Origin: Streptomyces luomodiensis
Lineage (GTDB): Bacteria > Actinomycetota > Actinomycetes > Streptomycetales > Streptomycetaceae
NCBI RefSeq assembly: GCF_031679605.1
Contig: NZ_CP117522.1
Span: 8,308,001-8,372,000 of the forward strand
DNA: 64,000 nt
Direction: 5' to 3'
This document shows positions 35,731-44,704 of this stretch, piece by piece. The translations under genes and the position numbers were made by a program. Positions within the stretch are counted from its first letter, which is position 1. Each line of letters begins with the position of its first letter. A model generated the notes under the pieces. The model saw nothing but the letters and a program-made list of their open reading frames with translations. It was not told the DNA's origin and ran no database searches.

Positions 35731-36100
35731 TCGCCCTCCGTTTCGGTTGGGGATTGTTTCGGGCGAGCGCATCGTCTCACCGGGCGAAAAGCGGGGATGC
35801 TTCGGGGTATCGGTCCAGCGATGTCTTTGGGGAATCAACCAGTCTTCGGACCTGCGGAGTTGACCGAACGGTGGATGTCGTAAGGCAGGTGTGGGGATTT
35901 CGGGTGGGAATTCGGGCGATCGCCGGAGGAGGGGCACGAATGCGGCACGGCCATCGTCGGGCGCGGACGGGTTCCGGCCGGAGGCCTTGACGGCTCCCAG
36001 GTGCGATGCAATGGATGGGAGCGCTCCCGTCAACGGCGATGGGAGCGCTCCCAATGCCGTTTCGCGGAAAGCCATCAGGCGCTCACTCCTTGGAGTCGTG
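35731..36100. other. Divergent intergenic region between DD-peptidase and mannanase genes
   Basis: Contains the promoters of two divergent genes. The only clear elements are two CebR-type palindromes at 36016-36053. No coding sequence is supported; frames that run through it lack ribosome-binding sites. Confidence 0.6.
36016..36053. promoter_or_regulatory. Two CebR-type operators upstream of the mannanase
   Basis: TGGGAGCGCTCCCG (36016-36029) and TGGGAGCGCTCCCA (36040-36053) match the 14-base CebR/CelR box that represses cellulose-use genes in actinomycetes until cello-oligosaccharides bind the repressor. The two boxes are 24 bases centre to centre, and the second ends 47 bases before the start codon. 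Confidence 0.9.
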
Positions 36101-37753
36101 ATGAGACGGAAAAGATCCCTGGCCGCCTTACTGGCCTTACTGGTCGGCCTTTTCGGAATGGCGGGTCTCGTGCGGACCGCCCACGCCGAGCCGGCCCGCT
36201 CGGCAGCCCCCTCGGCCCGCCTGGCTCAGGGTCTGCACATCAGCGAAGGGCGGCTGTTGGAGGCCAACGGCAACGACTTCGTCATGCGCGGTGTCAACCA
36301 CGCCCACACCTGGTACCCGGGTGAGACACAGTCACTGGCCGACATCAAGGCCCTGGGCGCCAACACCGTCCGGGTCGTCCTCTCCAACGGCCACCGCTGG
36401 ACCGAGAACAGCCCCGAGGACGTGGCCGCCGTCGTCGCCCAGTGCAAGGCCAACCGGCTGATCTGCGTCCTGGAGGTGCACGACACCACCGGCTACGGCG
36501 AGGAGGCCGCGGCCGCCTCGCTCGACCAGGCGGCCGACTACTGGATCGGCCTCAAGAGCGTACTGGCCGGCGAGGAGAACTACGTCATCATCAACATCGG
36601 CAACGAGCCCTGGGGCAACACCGACCCGTCCGGCTGGACCGCCCCCACCGTCGCCGCCGTCCAGAAGCTGCGCGACGCCGGGTTCCAGCACACCATCATG
36701 GTGGACGCCCCCAACTGGGGGCAGGACTGGCAGAACGTGATGCGCACCAACGCGCGGACCGTCTACGACGCCGACTCCACCGGCAACCTGATCTTCTCGA
36801 TCCACATGTACAGCGTCTATGACACGGCGCAGGAGATCACCGACTATCTCAACGCCTTCGTCAACGCCGAACTGCCCATCGTCGTCGGCGAGTTCGGCTG
36901 GCAGGACTCCTACGGCGACACCGACGAGGACACGATCCTGTCGGCCACCAGATCGCTGAAGCTCGGCTACCTGGCCTGGTCCTGGAGCGGCAACACCGAT
37001 CCCATCCTGGACCTGACCACCGACTTCGACCCCACCCGGCTCACCGACTGGGGCAACCGCATCTTCAACGGCCCCGACGGCATCGCGGAGACCTCCGTGG
37101 AGGCCACCGTCTACGGCGGCGGCTCGGGCGGCGACACCCAGGCCCCGACCGCCCCCGGCACCCCCACCGCCTCCGCCGTGACGGCCACCTCCGCCACTCT
37201 CACCTGGCCCGCCGCCACCGACAACGTGGGTGTCGCCGCCTACGACGTCGTCCGGGTCAGCGGCGGCACCGAGACGAGGGTGGCCACCGCCACCGGCACC
37301 ACGACGACCCTCACCGGCCTGACCGCCGCCACCTCCTACACCTTCGCCGTCTACGCCCGGGACGCGGCCGGCAACCGCTCGGCACGCTCGGCCACGGTCG
37401 GCGTCACCACTACGGAGGGCGGCGGCTCCGGCGCCGGTTGCTCGGTCGGCTACCGCGTGGCAGGCGAGTGGGGCGCCGGCTTCCAGGGCGAGATCGCCAT
37501 CCGCAACACCGGCACCGCCGCCATCACCGGCTGGACCCTGACGTTCACCTTCGCGGACGGCCAGGTCATCACCAACATGTGGGGCGGCACACCACGGCAG
37601 ACCGGCGCCGCGGTGACCGTCACCGCCGCCTCCTACACCGCCACCATCCCGGCCGGCGGCTCGGTCACCCTCGGCTTCACCGCCGACAAGGGCGGCACCA
37701 ACTCCGCGCCGACCGCCTTCACCCTCAACGGCGGCACCTGCGCCACCGGTTAG
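36101..37753 (+). CDS. Secreted beta-mannanase, GH5-Fn3-CBM2
   Basis: A 550-residue exported enzyme. Signal peptide to about residue 29; GH5 catalytic domain, residues about 40-330, of the bacterial mannanase subgroup (GLHISEGRLLEANGNDFVMRG, VNHAHTWYPGET, LICVLEVHDTTGYG). NIGNEPWGN carries the acid/base Glu (about 168) and IVVGEFGWQD the nucleophile (about 263). An Fn3 domain (about 350-440) and a CBM2 (about 448-550, CSVGYRVAGEWGAGFQGEI with two terminal Cys) follow; CBM2 anchors the enzyme to crystalline cellulose. ATG 36101 has TTGGAG upstream. CebR boxes predict induction by cellulose breakdown products. Confidence 0.92.
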   Translation: MRRKRSLAALLALLVGLFGMAGLVRTAHAEPARSAAPSARLAQGLHISEGRLLEANGNDFVMRGVNHAHTWYPGETQSLADIKALGANTVRVVLSNGHRWTENSPEDVAAVVAQCKANRLICVLEVHDTTGYGEEAAAASLDQAADYWIGLKSVLAGEENYVIINIGNEPWGNTDPSGWTAPTVAAVQKLRDAGFQHTIMVDAPNWGQDWQNVMRTNARTVYDADSTGNLIFSIHMYSVYDTAQEITDYLNAFVNAELPIVVGEFGWQDSYGDTDEDTILSATRSLKLGYLAWSWSGNTDPILDLTTDFDPTRLTDWGNRIFNGPDGIAETSVEATVYGGGSGGDTQAPTAPGTPTASAVTATSATLTWPAATDNVGVAAYDVVRVSGGTETRVATATGTTTTLTGLTAATSYTFAVYARDAAGNRSARSATVGVTTTEGGGSGAGCSVGYRVAGEWGAGFQGEIAIRNTGTAAITGWTLTFTFADGQVITNMWGGTPRQTGAAVTVTAASYTATIPAGGSVTLGFTADKGGTNSAPTAFTLNGGTCATG

Positions 37754-37772
37754 CGTCCCCGCGGGCCGGCGG

Positions 37773-38984
37773 TCAGTCCTCGGTCCGGAGCGGCTGGGCG
37801 ACGACGCGGCCACGGACCTCGCCGAAGCCGATGCGGGTGCCGTCCGGGCCGGGCGCGGTGGCCGTGATGGCCACCTCGTCGCCGTCCTCCAGGAAGGTCC
37901 GGGTGGACCCGTCGGGCAGCGTCACCGGATCCCGCCCGTTCCAGGTGATCTCCATCAGGCAGCCGCGCTCCCGCGGGCCGGGGCCGCTGACCGTGCCGGA
38001 GGCGTAGAAGTCCCCGGTGCGCAGCGAGGCGCCGTTGACGGTCATGTGCGCGAGCATCTGGGCCGGTGTCCAGTACATCGCGCTGAACGGCGGGCGGGAG
38101 ACCACCTGTCCGTTGAGACGGACCTCCAGCGCCAGGTCCAGGCCCCAGTCCTCGCCGTCGCGCAGGTACGGCCGCAGCGGTTCGGTGCGCTCGGGCGGGG
38201 CGGTGCGGGCGGCGCCCAGCGCGTCCAGCGGCACGATCCACGGCGAGACGGACGTCGCGAAGGACTTGGCGAGGAACGGCCCGAGCGGCACGTACTCCCA
38301 CGCCTGGAGGTCCCGGGCGCTCCAGTCGTTGACCAGGCAGACGCCGAAGACGTGGTCGGCGAAGTCGTCGACGCCGACCCGGGTGCCCCGCGGCGACGGG
38401 GTGCCGACGACGAAGCCGACCTCGGCTTCGATGTCGAGCCGCCGGGAGGGGCCGAACGGCGGTTCGGCACCGTCGGCCGGCCGGGTCTGACCCCACGGGC
38501 GGACCACGTCCGTCCCGGAGACCACCAGCGTGCCGGACCGGCCGTGGTAGCCGATCGGCAGGTGCTTCCACTGCGGGGTCAGCGGCTCCTGTCCCGGGCG
38601 CAGCATCCGGCCGATGTTCGCGGCGTGGTGCTCGGAGGCGTAGAAGTCCACGTAGTCGGCCGGTTCGAACGGCATCAGCATCCGCACCCGGTCGGCGCGG
38701 TGCAGCGCCGGTTCCACCGTGTCCCGCCCGGAGGCGTCGGTGAGCAGGGCGGTGATCTTGGCGCGGACGTCCCGCCAGCGGTCGCGGCCCTGGGCCAGGA
38801 AGGCGTTCAGGGCGGGCCGGGCGAAGGTGTCGTCGTCCAGCGCGCGGGCCAGGTCCAGGACGTGTTCGCCGATGGCGACGCCGACCCTTGGCGCGCCGCC
38901 GTCCGGCGCGAACACGCCGTAGGGAAGGTTGTGCAGGGTGAACGGGGAGTCCTCGGGCACGGGGACCCAGCAGCGGGAGGTCAT
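37773..38984 (-). CDS. fahA: Fumarylacetoacetase
   Basis: A 403-residue cytoplasmic hydrolase. The N-terminal SH3-like domain (LHNLPYGVFAP) and the C-terminal FAH fold are both present. The metal site is visible as DYVDFYASEHHAANIG, LDIEAEVGFVVG and CLVNDWSARDLQAWEY. It splits fumarylacetoacetate to fumarate and acetoacetate, the last step of homogentisate breakdown. It is the last gene of an eight-gene leftward operon, 16 bases after the 285-residue unknown protein. Convergent with the mannanase gene, with only 19 bases between. Confidence 0.95.
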   Translation of the reverse strand: MTSRCWVPVPEDSPFTLHNLPYGVFAPDGGAPRVGVAIGEHVLDLARALDDDTFARPALNAFLAQGRDRWRDVRAKITALLTDASGRDTVEPALHRADRVRMLMPFEPADYVDFYASEHHAANIGRMLRPGQEPLTPQWKHLPIGYHGRSGTLVVSGTDVVRPWGQTRPADGAEPPFGPSRRLDIEAEVGFVVGTPSPRGTRVGVDDFADHVFGVCLVNDWSARDLQAWEYVPLGPFLAKSFATSVSPWIVPLDALGAARTAPPERTEPLRPYLRDGEDWGLDLALEVRLNGQVVSRPPFSAMYWTPAQMLAHMTVNGASLRTGDFYASGTVSGPGPRERGCLMEITWNGRDPVTLPDGSTRTFLEDGDEVAITATAPGPDGTRIGFGEVRGRVVAQPLRTED

Positions 38985-39000
38985 GGCGGGGGCAGTCCTT

Positions 39001-39858
39001 TCAGGCGGCGTCGAGGAGGGTGCGGGCCTCGGACACCGGCGTACGGGTGGAGCAGGAGCCGTAGGAGACCAGCAGGGCGCGGGCGGCGTGCGCGGCCTGC
39101 TGGGACAGCGCGGCCAGGTCGCGCGCGAGGGTGCCGGCGTCGGTGGTCTCCAGCGCGCGCAGCACGGGGGCCGGCTCGCCGGGGTCGGCGGCGGCGCGTG
39201 CGGCGGCCAGCAGGAGGTTCAGATAGCCGTGGTGGGTGAAGCCCGTCCCGGGGTCCCGGTGGCGCACCGCGTGGTGCAGCCCGGCGGTCGCCTTGAACGG
39301 GACGCCGGAGCGCGCACACGCCGTGACGAAGTGCGCGACCTCGGCCGGGGAGGGGAACAGCCCGGCCCGTACGCCGCCGCAGCGCAGCTTGGCGCCGAGG
39401 CCCGGGACAGCCGCCGTGCCCATCGCCGCGAGCAGGGCGTCGACGCCGTCCGGGGCGGCCGGTTCCAGGAACACCGGCACCCCGGCGCCGGCGGTCGCGT
39501 CCAGCACGGCGGGCACCGCCACGGCCGGATCGGTGCCGAACGCGGTGAGCGGCGCCTCGATCAGGGCGGTCTCCAGGCGGTCGTCGGCGGCGACCGTGGC
39601 CAGGGCGGCGCGCAGCCGGTCCGCCGGGGCGCCCGGCCCGGCCGTGTCCGCGATCAGCCCGAGCCGCAGCCGGTCGGCGGTCCGCAGCTTGGCGCGGACC
39701 TCGTCCAGCCGGCCGACCGGGACCAGGAGGCGCAGGGTGTGCATGGGGTGGCCGGCCGCCCGGTCCCGGCGGTGCCGGGCCACCGCCTCGGCCGGCGGCA
39801 GCGCCGTCGGGGGAAACAGGCCGGCGTCGTCGACGAGCCCGGTGAGCAGCGCGTTCAC
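39001..39858 (-). CDS. Uncharacterised 285-residue protein of the homogentisate operon
   Basis: I cannot name this family. The protein is alanine-rich with alternating hydrophobic strands and helices resembling an alpha/beta (TIM-like) barrel: ALLTGLVDDAGLFPPTALPPAEAVARHR at the start, then LRLLVPVGRLDEV, VPGLGAKLRCGGVRAGLFPSPAEVA and FKATAGLHHAVRH. The conserved-looking Lys, Arg, His and Asp residues could form an active site. Its GTG start overlaps the hmgA stop (GTGA), so it is translationally coupled to the dioxygenase. It precedes fumarylacetoacetase, exactly where maleylacetoacetate isomerase would be expected. No glutathione-transferase-like isomerase is present. Confidence 0.7.
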   Translation of the reverse strand: MNALLTGLVDDAGLFPPTALPPAEAVARHRRDRAAGHPMHTLRLLVPVGRLDEVRAKLRTADRLRLGLIADTAGPGAPADRLRAALATVAADDRLETALIEAPLTAFGTDPAVAVPAVLDATAGAGVPVFLEPAAPDGVDALLAAMGTAAVPGLGAKLRCGGVRAGLFPSPAEVAHFVTACARSGVPFKATAGLHHAVRHRDPGTGFTHHGYLNLLLAAARAAADPGEPAPVLRALETTDAGTLARDLAALSQQAAHAARALLVSYGSCSTRTPVSEARTLLDAA

Positions 39859-41057
39859 GCGGCCGGCCCCCGGCCCGCCCAGGTCCAGGCGTAGCCCGGG
39901 TCCTCCGCGGCGAGCGCGCCCTCGCCGAGTTCCAGCGGGCGGAAGGTGTCGACCATCACGGCCAGTTCGTCGAAGAACTCGGCTCCGATGGAGCGCTCGT
40001 AGGCGCCGGGCTGCGGCCCGTGGGCGTGCCCGCCCGGGTGCAGCGACACCGAGCCCGGCCCGATGCCGGAGCCCTTGCGGGCCTCGTAGTCGCCGCCGCA
40101 GTAGAACATCACCTCGTCCGAGTCCACGTTGGAGTGGTAGTACGGCACGGGGATGGCCAGCGGGTGGTAGTCCACCTTGCGGGGGACGAAGTTGCAGATC
40201 ACGAAGTTGTCGCCGTCGAAGACCTGGTGCGCGGGCGGCGGCTGGTGCACCCGCCCGGTCAGCGGTTCGAAGTCGTGCACGCTGAAGGTGTACGGGTACA
40301 GGCAGCCGTCCCAGCCGACCACGTCGAACGGGTGGGTGGCCTGGGTGAACACGGTGCCCAGCACCTCCCCGCGCGGGCCGCGGTGCTTGACGTACACGTC
40401 CACGTCGGTGCCGGTCGCCAGCAGTGGCCCGTTCGGGCCGTGCAGGTCCCGCTCGCAGTACGGGGCGTGCTCCAGCAGCTGTCCGTTGCGGGAGAGGTAG
40501 CGGCGGGCGGGGGAGATGTGCGAGTTCGCCTCCACGCAGTACAGCCGCAGCGGCTGGTCGCCCTGCGGGAGCCACCGGTGGGTGGTGGCCCGGGGCAGCA
40601 GCACATAGTCCCCGGGGCGGGCGGTCAGCGTGCCGAACACGGTCTCCACGGTGGCCGAACCGGCCTCCACGTAGACGCACTCGTCGCCGATGCCGTCGCG
40701 GTAGAACGGCGAGGCGGTGCCGGCGACGACGTAGGAGATGCGCACGTCGGCGTTGCCGAGCAGCAGCCGCCGTCCGGTCACCGCGTCGGTGTCGTGCCAG
40801 TCGTCACCGGACCACAGGGCGTGGAGCTTGAAGTGGCGCGGCTTGAGCGGGTGGTTGGCGGTGGTGTTCTGGCCGGTGAGGTCCCAGGGACGGGAGTCGG
40901 TGATGGCCGAGGGGATCTCACGGTGGTAGAGCAGCGAGGAGTCGGAGGAGAACCCCTCCTCGCCCATGAGTTCCTCGAAGCGCAGACGGCCGTCGGCGTC
41001 CCGGTGCTGGGTGTGCCGCTTGGGCGGGATGTCACCGGCACTGCGGTAGTAGGGCAT
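39855..41057 (-). CDS. hmgA: Homogentisate 1,2-dioxygenase
   Basis: A 400-residue cupin-fold iron enzyme that cleaves the homogentisate ring to maleylacetoacetate. YYRSAGDIPPKRHTQHR opens the protein. The iron site is seen as PYYHSNVDSDEVMFYCGGDYEARKG (His and Glu) and SLHPGGHAHGPQPGAYE (His). It is shorter than the roughly 440-residue proteobacterial and human forms, as usual in actinomycetes. It lies 24 bases after the MFS gene and overlaps the next. Gentisate or a related 2,5-dihydroxy acid is a less likely substrate; the neighbouring fumarylacetoacetase supports homogentisate. Confidence 0.93.
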   Translation of the reverse strand: MPYYRSAGDIPPKRHTQHRDADGRLRFEELMGEEGFSSDSSLLYHREIPSAITDSRPWDLTGQNTTANHPLKPRHFKLHALWSGDDWHDTDAVTGRRLLLGNADVRISYVVAGTASPFYRDGIGDECVYVEAGSATVETVFGTLTARPGDYVLLPRATTHRWLPQGDQPLRLYCVEANSHISPARRYLSRNGQLLEHAPYCERDLHGPNGPLLATGTDVDVYVKHRGPRGEVLGTVFTQATHPFDVVGWDGCLYPYTFSVHDFEPLTGRVHQPPPAHQVFDGDNFVICNFVPRKVDYHPLAIPVPYYHSNVDSDEVMFYCGGDYEARKGSGIGPGSVSLHPGGHAHGPQPGAYERSIGAEFFDELAVMVDTFRPLELGEGALAAEDPGYAWTWAGRGPAA

Positions 41058-41081
41058 GGCTGTTCCTTGCGTCGGAGTGGG

Positions 41082-42428
41082 TCAGACGCCCGCGGTGGTG
41101 GGCACGGCGGAGGCGTCGGCGGGCTGCCGGTCCCGGGGCACCTTGAGGACGGCGAGCATCGCGGCGCACACCACGAGACAGGCGATGGGGAAGTACAGGC
41201 CGACGGTGACGTCGTCGGCGGTGGCGTTCTTGCCGATGATGTAGGGGCTGAAGAAACCGCCCAGCGCGGCGATGGAGTTGATGCCGGCCAGGCCCACCGC
41301 GGTCTGCTCGCGCGGCAGCACCCGCGCCGCCAGCGCCCAGTACGGCGCCATGTAGCCGAGTACGCCGACCGCGACCAGCGACAGGCAGATCAGCGCGGGC
41401 ACCGGGTCGTGGCGGAAGGCGATCGTGCCGGCCAGGCCGAGCGCGCCCAGCAGCATCAGGCCGATGACGTGGAGGCGACGCTCGCCGGTGCGGTCCGAGG
41501 TGTGTGCCACCAGCAGCATGCCGACCGCGCCCACCAGGTACGGGATGGTTCCGAGCAGACCGATGTTGGTCGCCGAGTAGCCCGGGTCGAGCTGCTGGAC
41601 GATCTTCGGCAGGAAGAACGAGAAGCCGTACAGGCCGCACGCGGCGAAGAAGTTGGCGACCGCGAGGTAGAGCACCTTGCGGTTCTTCATCGCCCGCAGC
41701 TGGTCCCGGACGGTCTCCTTGTGGGCGGGTCCGGCCGTGTACTCCTTGTCGATCTGCGACTGGAGCCAGGTGCGCTCGGCGGGCGCCAGGAACCGGGCGT
41801 CGGCCGGCCGGTCGGGCAGCCAGACCAGCGTGACCAGGCCGATCAGCACCGCGGGCGCGCCCTGGAGGATGAACACCCAGCGCCAGCCGCTCAGCCCGAA
41901 CCAGTGGACGTGGTCCAGGATCCAGCCACCGGTCATGGAGCCGAGGATCATCGCCACCGGCTGCGCCAGCGCCAGCAGCGCGATGGCCCGGCCGCGCTCC
42001 CTGCCCCGGTACCAGAACGTCAGGTACAGCAGCAGACCGGGGAAGAGGCCGGCCTCGGCGATGCCCAGCGCGATGCGCGCGATGTACAGGTGGGTGACGC
42101 TGGAGACGAAGCCGGTGACCGCGGTCACCACGCCCCAGCTGATGGCGATGCGGGCCAGCCACAGCCGGGCCCCGACCTTCTTCAGCATCATGTTGCTGGG
42201 GATCTCCAGGACCACATAGGCCAGGAAGAAGATCGCGGCGACGGCGCCGAAGGTGGCCGTCGTGATGCCCAGCTCCTGCTCCATGCCCAGCTGGGCGTAG
42301 CTGATGTTGGACCGGTCCATGTAGTTGAACACGTACAACAGGCCCACGATGGGGAAGATCCGGTACGAGACCTTCCTGGTGACTCTGCTGCCCAGGGCGG
42401 TGTCCTCGGCGTTGAGGTGCGCTCCCAT
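41082..42428 (-). CDS. MFS transporter, anion:cation symporter family
   Basis: A 448-residue permease with 12 helices. FNYMDRSNISYAQLGMEQELG, EIPSNMMLKKVGARLWLARI and FWYRGRERGRAIALLALAQP are hallmarks of the ACS family, which carries organic anions such as tartrate, phthalate, glucarate and 4-hydroxyphenylacetate with protons. Located between the flavoprotein and hmgA it should import the acid degraded by this operon. Start at 42428 follows AGGAGCCGTC. Confidence 0.93.
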   Translation of the reverse strand: MGAHLNAEDTALGSRVTRKVSYRIFPIVGLLYVFNYMDRSNISYAQLGMEQELGITTATFGAVAAIFFLAYVVLEIPSNMMLKKVGARLWLARIAISWGVVTAVTGFVSSVTHLYIARIALGIAEAGLFPGLLLYLTFWYRGRERGRAIALLALAQPVAMILGSMTGGWILDHVHWFGLSGWRWVFILQGAPAVLIGLVTLVWLPDRPADARFLAPAERTWLQSQIDKEYTAGPAHKETVRDQLRAMKNRKVLYLAVANFFAACGLYGFSFFLPKIVQQLDPGYSATNIGLLGTIPYLVGAVGMLLVAHTSDRTGERRLHVIGLMLLGALGLAGTIAFRHDPVPALICLSLVAVGVLGYMAPYWALAARVLPREQTAVGLAGINSIAALGGFFSPYIIGKNATADDVTVGLYFPIACLVVCAAMLAVLKVPRDRQPADASAVPTTAGV

Positions 42429-42458
42429 GACGGCTCCTGAGGGAAGAGGGGGAGGGGG

Positions 42459-43880
42459 TCAGCGCCCGCGGGCCGCGCCACGGCCCGCGATGCGCCCCAT
42501 GGTGAGGGCGTTGGCAACGGCGTTGCCGCCCCCGACGTACCGCATGCCGAGCACCCCGCCGCCGGCCTCCCCGGCGGCGAACAGCCCGGGGACGGGGGTG
42601 CCGGTGCGGTCCAGCACGGCGGCGTCGTGGTCGATCTCCAGACCGGTGTGCGTGCACACCAGCTCGGCGGGCAGCACCCGGACCGCGTAGAACGGCCCGG
42701 CCGCGATCGGGTCCGGTGGCTGCGGGGAGCCCTTGGCGGCGAGGGACTCCTCGCGCAGGAACTCCGGGTCCGCACCGGTCGCGGCGAGCCGATCGTTCCA
42801 CCGCGCGACGGTGGCGGTCAGCGCGTTGGCGGGGACGTCCATGGCGGCGGCCAGCTCCGGCAGGGAGCCGGCGCGCAGCACCCGGCCGGCGCGGGCCTCC
42901 TCGGCGACCCGCTCGGGTGTCCAGTCCGCGTAGCCGACCGGCAGTCCCTGCCGGGCCCGCTCGTCGAACACCGCCCATACGGGTCCGTCCTGGGCCAGGA
43001 TGATGCCGCTGGAGACGGCGTACGAGGCGTCCTCGTCCATGAAGCGGCGCCCGGCGCCGTTCACGTACACCCGGGACTTCGGCGGGAACCCGGCCTGCCA
43101 GTGGTGGTACCGCTGGAAGGATGCGGTTGGCAGCATCAGGCCCCAGCCGTGCCCGGTGAGCGCGCTGCCGGTCTGCTCCGCGAACGCCACATGGTCGCCG
43201 CGGCTGCCCGGCGCCGCCACCACGAACAGCGCCTCGCCCGCCGCGCGCGCCTCCGGGTAGTACCGGTCGAGCAGTTCGGGGTGCTGGGCGAAGCCGCCGC
43301 TGGCGACGACCACCGCGCCGGCCCGCACCTCGATGCCGTCGGCCACCACGCCCACCACCCGGCCGTCCTCGGACAGCAGCCGCTCCACACGGGTGCCCAG
43401 CACCACCTCCACACCGCGCTCGCGCCGCGCCCGGTCCAGCACCCGCACCAGGCCGTAGCCCTGGTCGCGCGGGACGTGGCCGCGCCAGACGTCCTCCACC
43501 CCGGCCCGGCACAGGCCCGGGGTGTGCGCGTCGGGCGAAACGGCGGCCGGTACGTCCAGGCCCAGGCCCAGCAGCCACTCCAGGGTGGGACCGGCGGCGG
43601 CGCAGAACGCCCGGATCAGGCCCGGCTTGAGCCGCCACTGGTTGAGGTCCATGTAGTGCTGGAAGTGGCGCTCGGCGGTGTCCTCGACGCCCAGGCCGCG
43701 CTGCACGCTGGTGCCGGCCGCGGTGAACATGCCGGCGGAGAGCTGTGTGGAGCCGCCCAGTTCCCGTTCGGACTCGAACAGCGCCACCTGTGCGCCCTGT
43801 TCGGCCGCGCTGACCGCGGCGGCCAGGCCGGCCCCGCCGCCACCCACCACGATCACGTCGAGTGCGTCGAAGTCGGTCAT
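42459..43880 (-). CDS. FAD-dependent dehydrogenase/desaturase (fumarate reductase/ketosteroid dehydrogenase-like)
   Basis: A 473-residue flavoprotein. The dinucleotide-binding motif DVIVVGGGGAGLAAAVSAAEQGAQVALFE lies at residues 8-36. GGSTQLSAGMF, VVASGGFAQHPELL and the C-terminal GLFAAGEAGGGVLGMRYVGGGNAVANALTMGRIAG are typical of the fumarate reductase flavoprotein group. That group includes 3-ketosteroid-delta1-dehydrogenase and 4-oxocyclohexanecarboxylate desaturase. It probably introduces a ring double bond next to a ketone. ATG overlaps the SDR stop by one base (TGATG). Confidence 0.88.
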   Translation of the reverse strand: MTDFDALDVIVVGGGGAGLAAAVSAAEQGAQVALFESERELGGSTQLSAGMFTAAGTSVQRGLGVEDTAERHFQHYMDLNQWRLKPGLIRAFCAAAGPTLEWLLGLGLDVPAAVSPDAHTPGLCRAGVEDVWRGHVPRDQGYGLVRVLDRARRERGVEVVLGTRVERLLSEDGRVVGVVADGIEVRAGAVVVASGGFAQHPELLDRYYPEARAAGEALFVVAAPGSRGDHVAFAEQTGSALTGHGWGLMLPTASFQRYHHWQAGFPPKSRVYVNGAGRRFMDEDASYAVSSGIILAQDGPVWAVFDERARQGLPVGYADWTPERVAEEARAGRVLRAGSLPELAAAMDVPANALTATVARWNDRLAATGADPEFLREESLAAKGSPQPPDPIAAGPFYAVRVLPAELVCTHTGLEIDHDAAVLDRTGTPVPGLFAAGEAGGGVLGMRYVGGGNAVANALTMGRIAGRGAARGR

Positions 43881-44704
43881 CACAGTGCTCCTTCGGCGTC
43901 GTCGAGGATGCGGTGGTAGAGCCCGTTGGAAACCAGACCGCCGTCGAGGGTGATCTCGCTGCCGGTCATGTAGGAGCTGCGGTCGGAGAGCAGGAACAGC
44001 ACCGCGTCGGTGACCTCGCCCACCTCGCCCAGCCGCCCGGCCGGGATGCTGCGCCGGGCGGACGCGACGAACGTGTCCGACCCGGCGAGCAGGCCCGTGC
44101 CGACCAGTCCGGGGTGCAGCGAGTTGACCCGGATGCGCCAGCCGGCCAGCTCGCCGGCCGCGGACTTCGACAGCCCGGTCAGGCCCCATTTGCTCGCCGA
44201 GTACGACGGCGAGAAGTAGCCGATCTGCCCGGAGATGGAGGAGATGTTGACGATGGCCCCGCCGCCGCTGTCCCGCATCAGGGGCGCGACGGCCCGGATG
44301 CCGTGGAACGGGCCGGACAGGTTGACCCGCAGCACCCGCTCCCACACCTCCTCGGTGGTGTCCATGAACCGCAGGCGGCGGGAGATACCGGCGTTGTTGA
44401 CCAGCCCGTCCAGGCGGCCGTCGGCGGCCCGTACGGCGTCCACGACCGCGCGCCAGCCGGCCGGGTCGGTGACGTCCAGGGCGTGTCCGGTGGCCCGGCC
44501 GCCCGCCTCGGTGATCTCCCGCACCACGGGGGCGCAGTCGGCGACGTCGGCCAGGTGGACATGGCTGCCGCGGCGGGCCAGCGCGCGGGCGTGCTCGGCG
44601 CCCATCCCGCCCGCCGCCCCGGTGACGAGGACCACGGACGGGTAGCGCACCGTCTCGCGGTGCCCGTCCGGGCCGCCGCCGGTGGAGTGGCCCGGCTCAG
44701 ACAT
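43880..44704 (-). CDS. Short-chain dehydrogenase/reductase (first)
   Basis: A 274-residue classical SDR. TGAAGGMGAEHARALA binds the cofactor; LVNNAGISR, the Ser in NISSISGQIG and the YSASK catalytic pair are in place. The C-terminus reads GSEITLDGGLVSN. Asp after the second strand (HLADVADC) points to NAD. It should oxidise a ring or side-chain alcohol to the ketone used by the flavoprotein. ATG 44704 overlaps the preceding SDR by eight bases; a longer frame upstream is inside that gene. Confidence 0.92.
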   Translation of the reverse strand: MSEPGHSTGGGPDGHRETVRYPSVVLVTGAAGGMGAEHARALARRGSHVHLADVADCAPVVREITEAGGRATGHALDVTDPAGWRAVVDAVRAADGRLDGLVNNAGISRRLRFMDTTEEVWERVLRVNLSGPFHGIRAVAPLMRDSGGGAIVNISSISGQIGYFSPSYSASKWGLTGLSKSAAGELAGWRIRVNSLHPGLVGTGLLAGSDTFVASARRSIPAGRLGEVGEVTDAVLFLLSDRSSYMTGSEITLDGGLVSNGLYHRILDDAEGAL

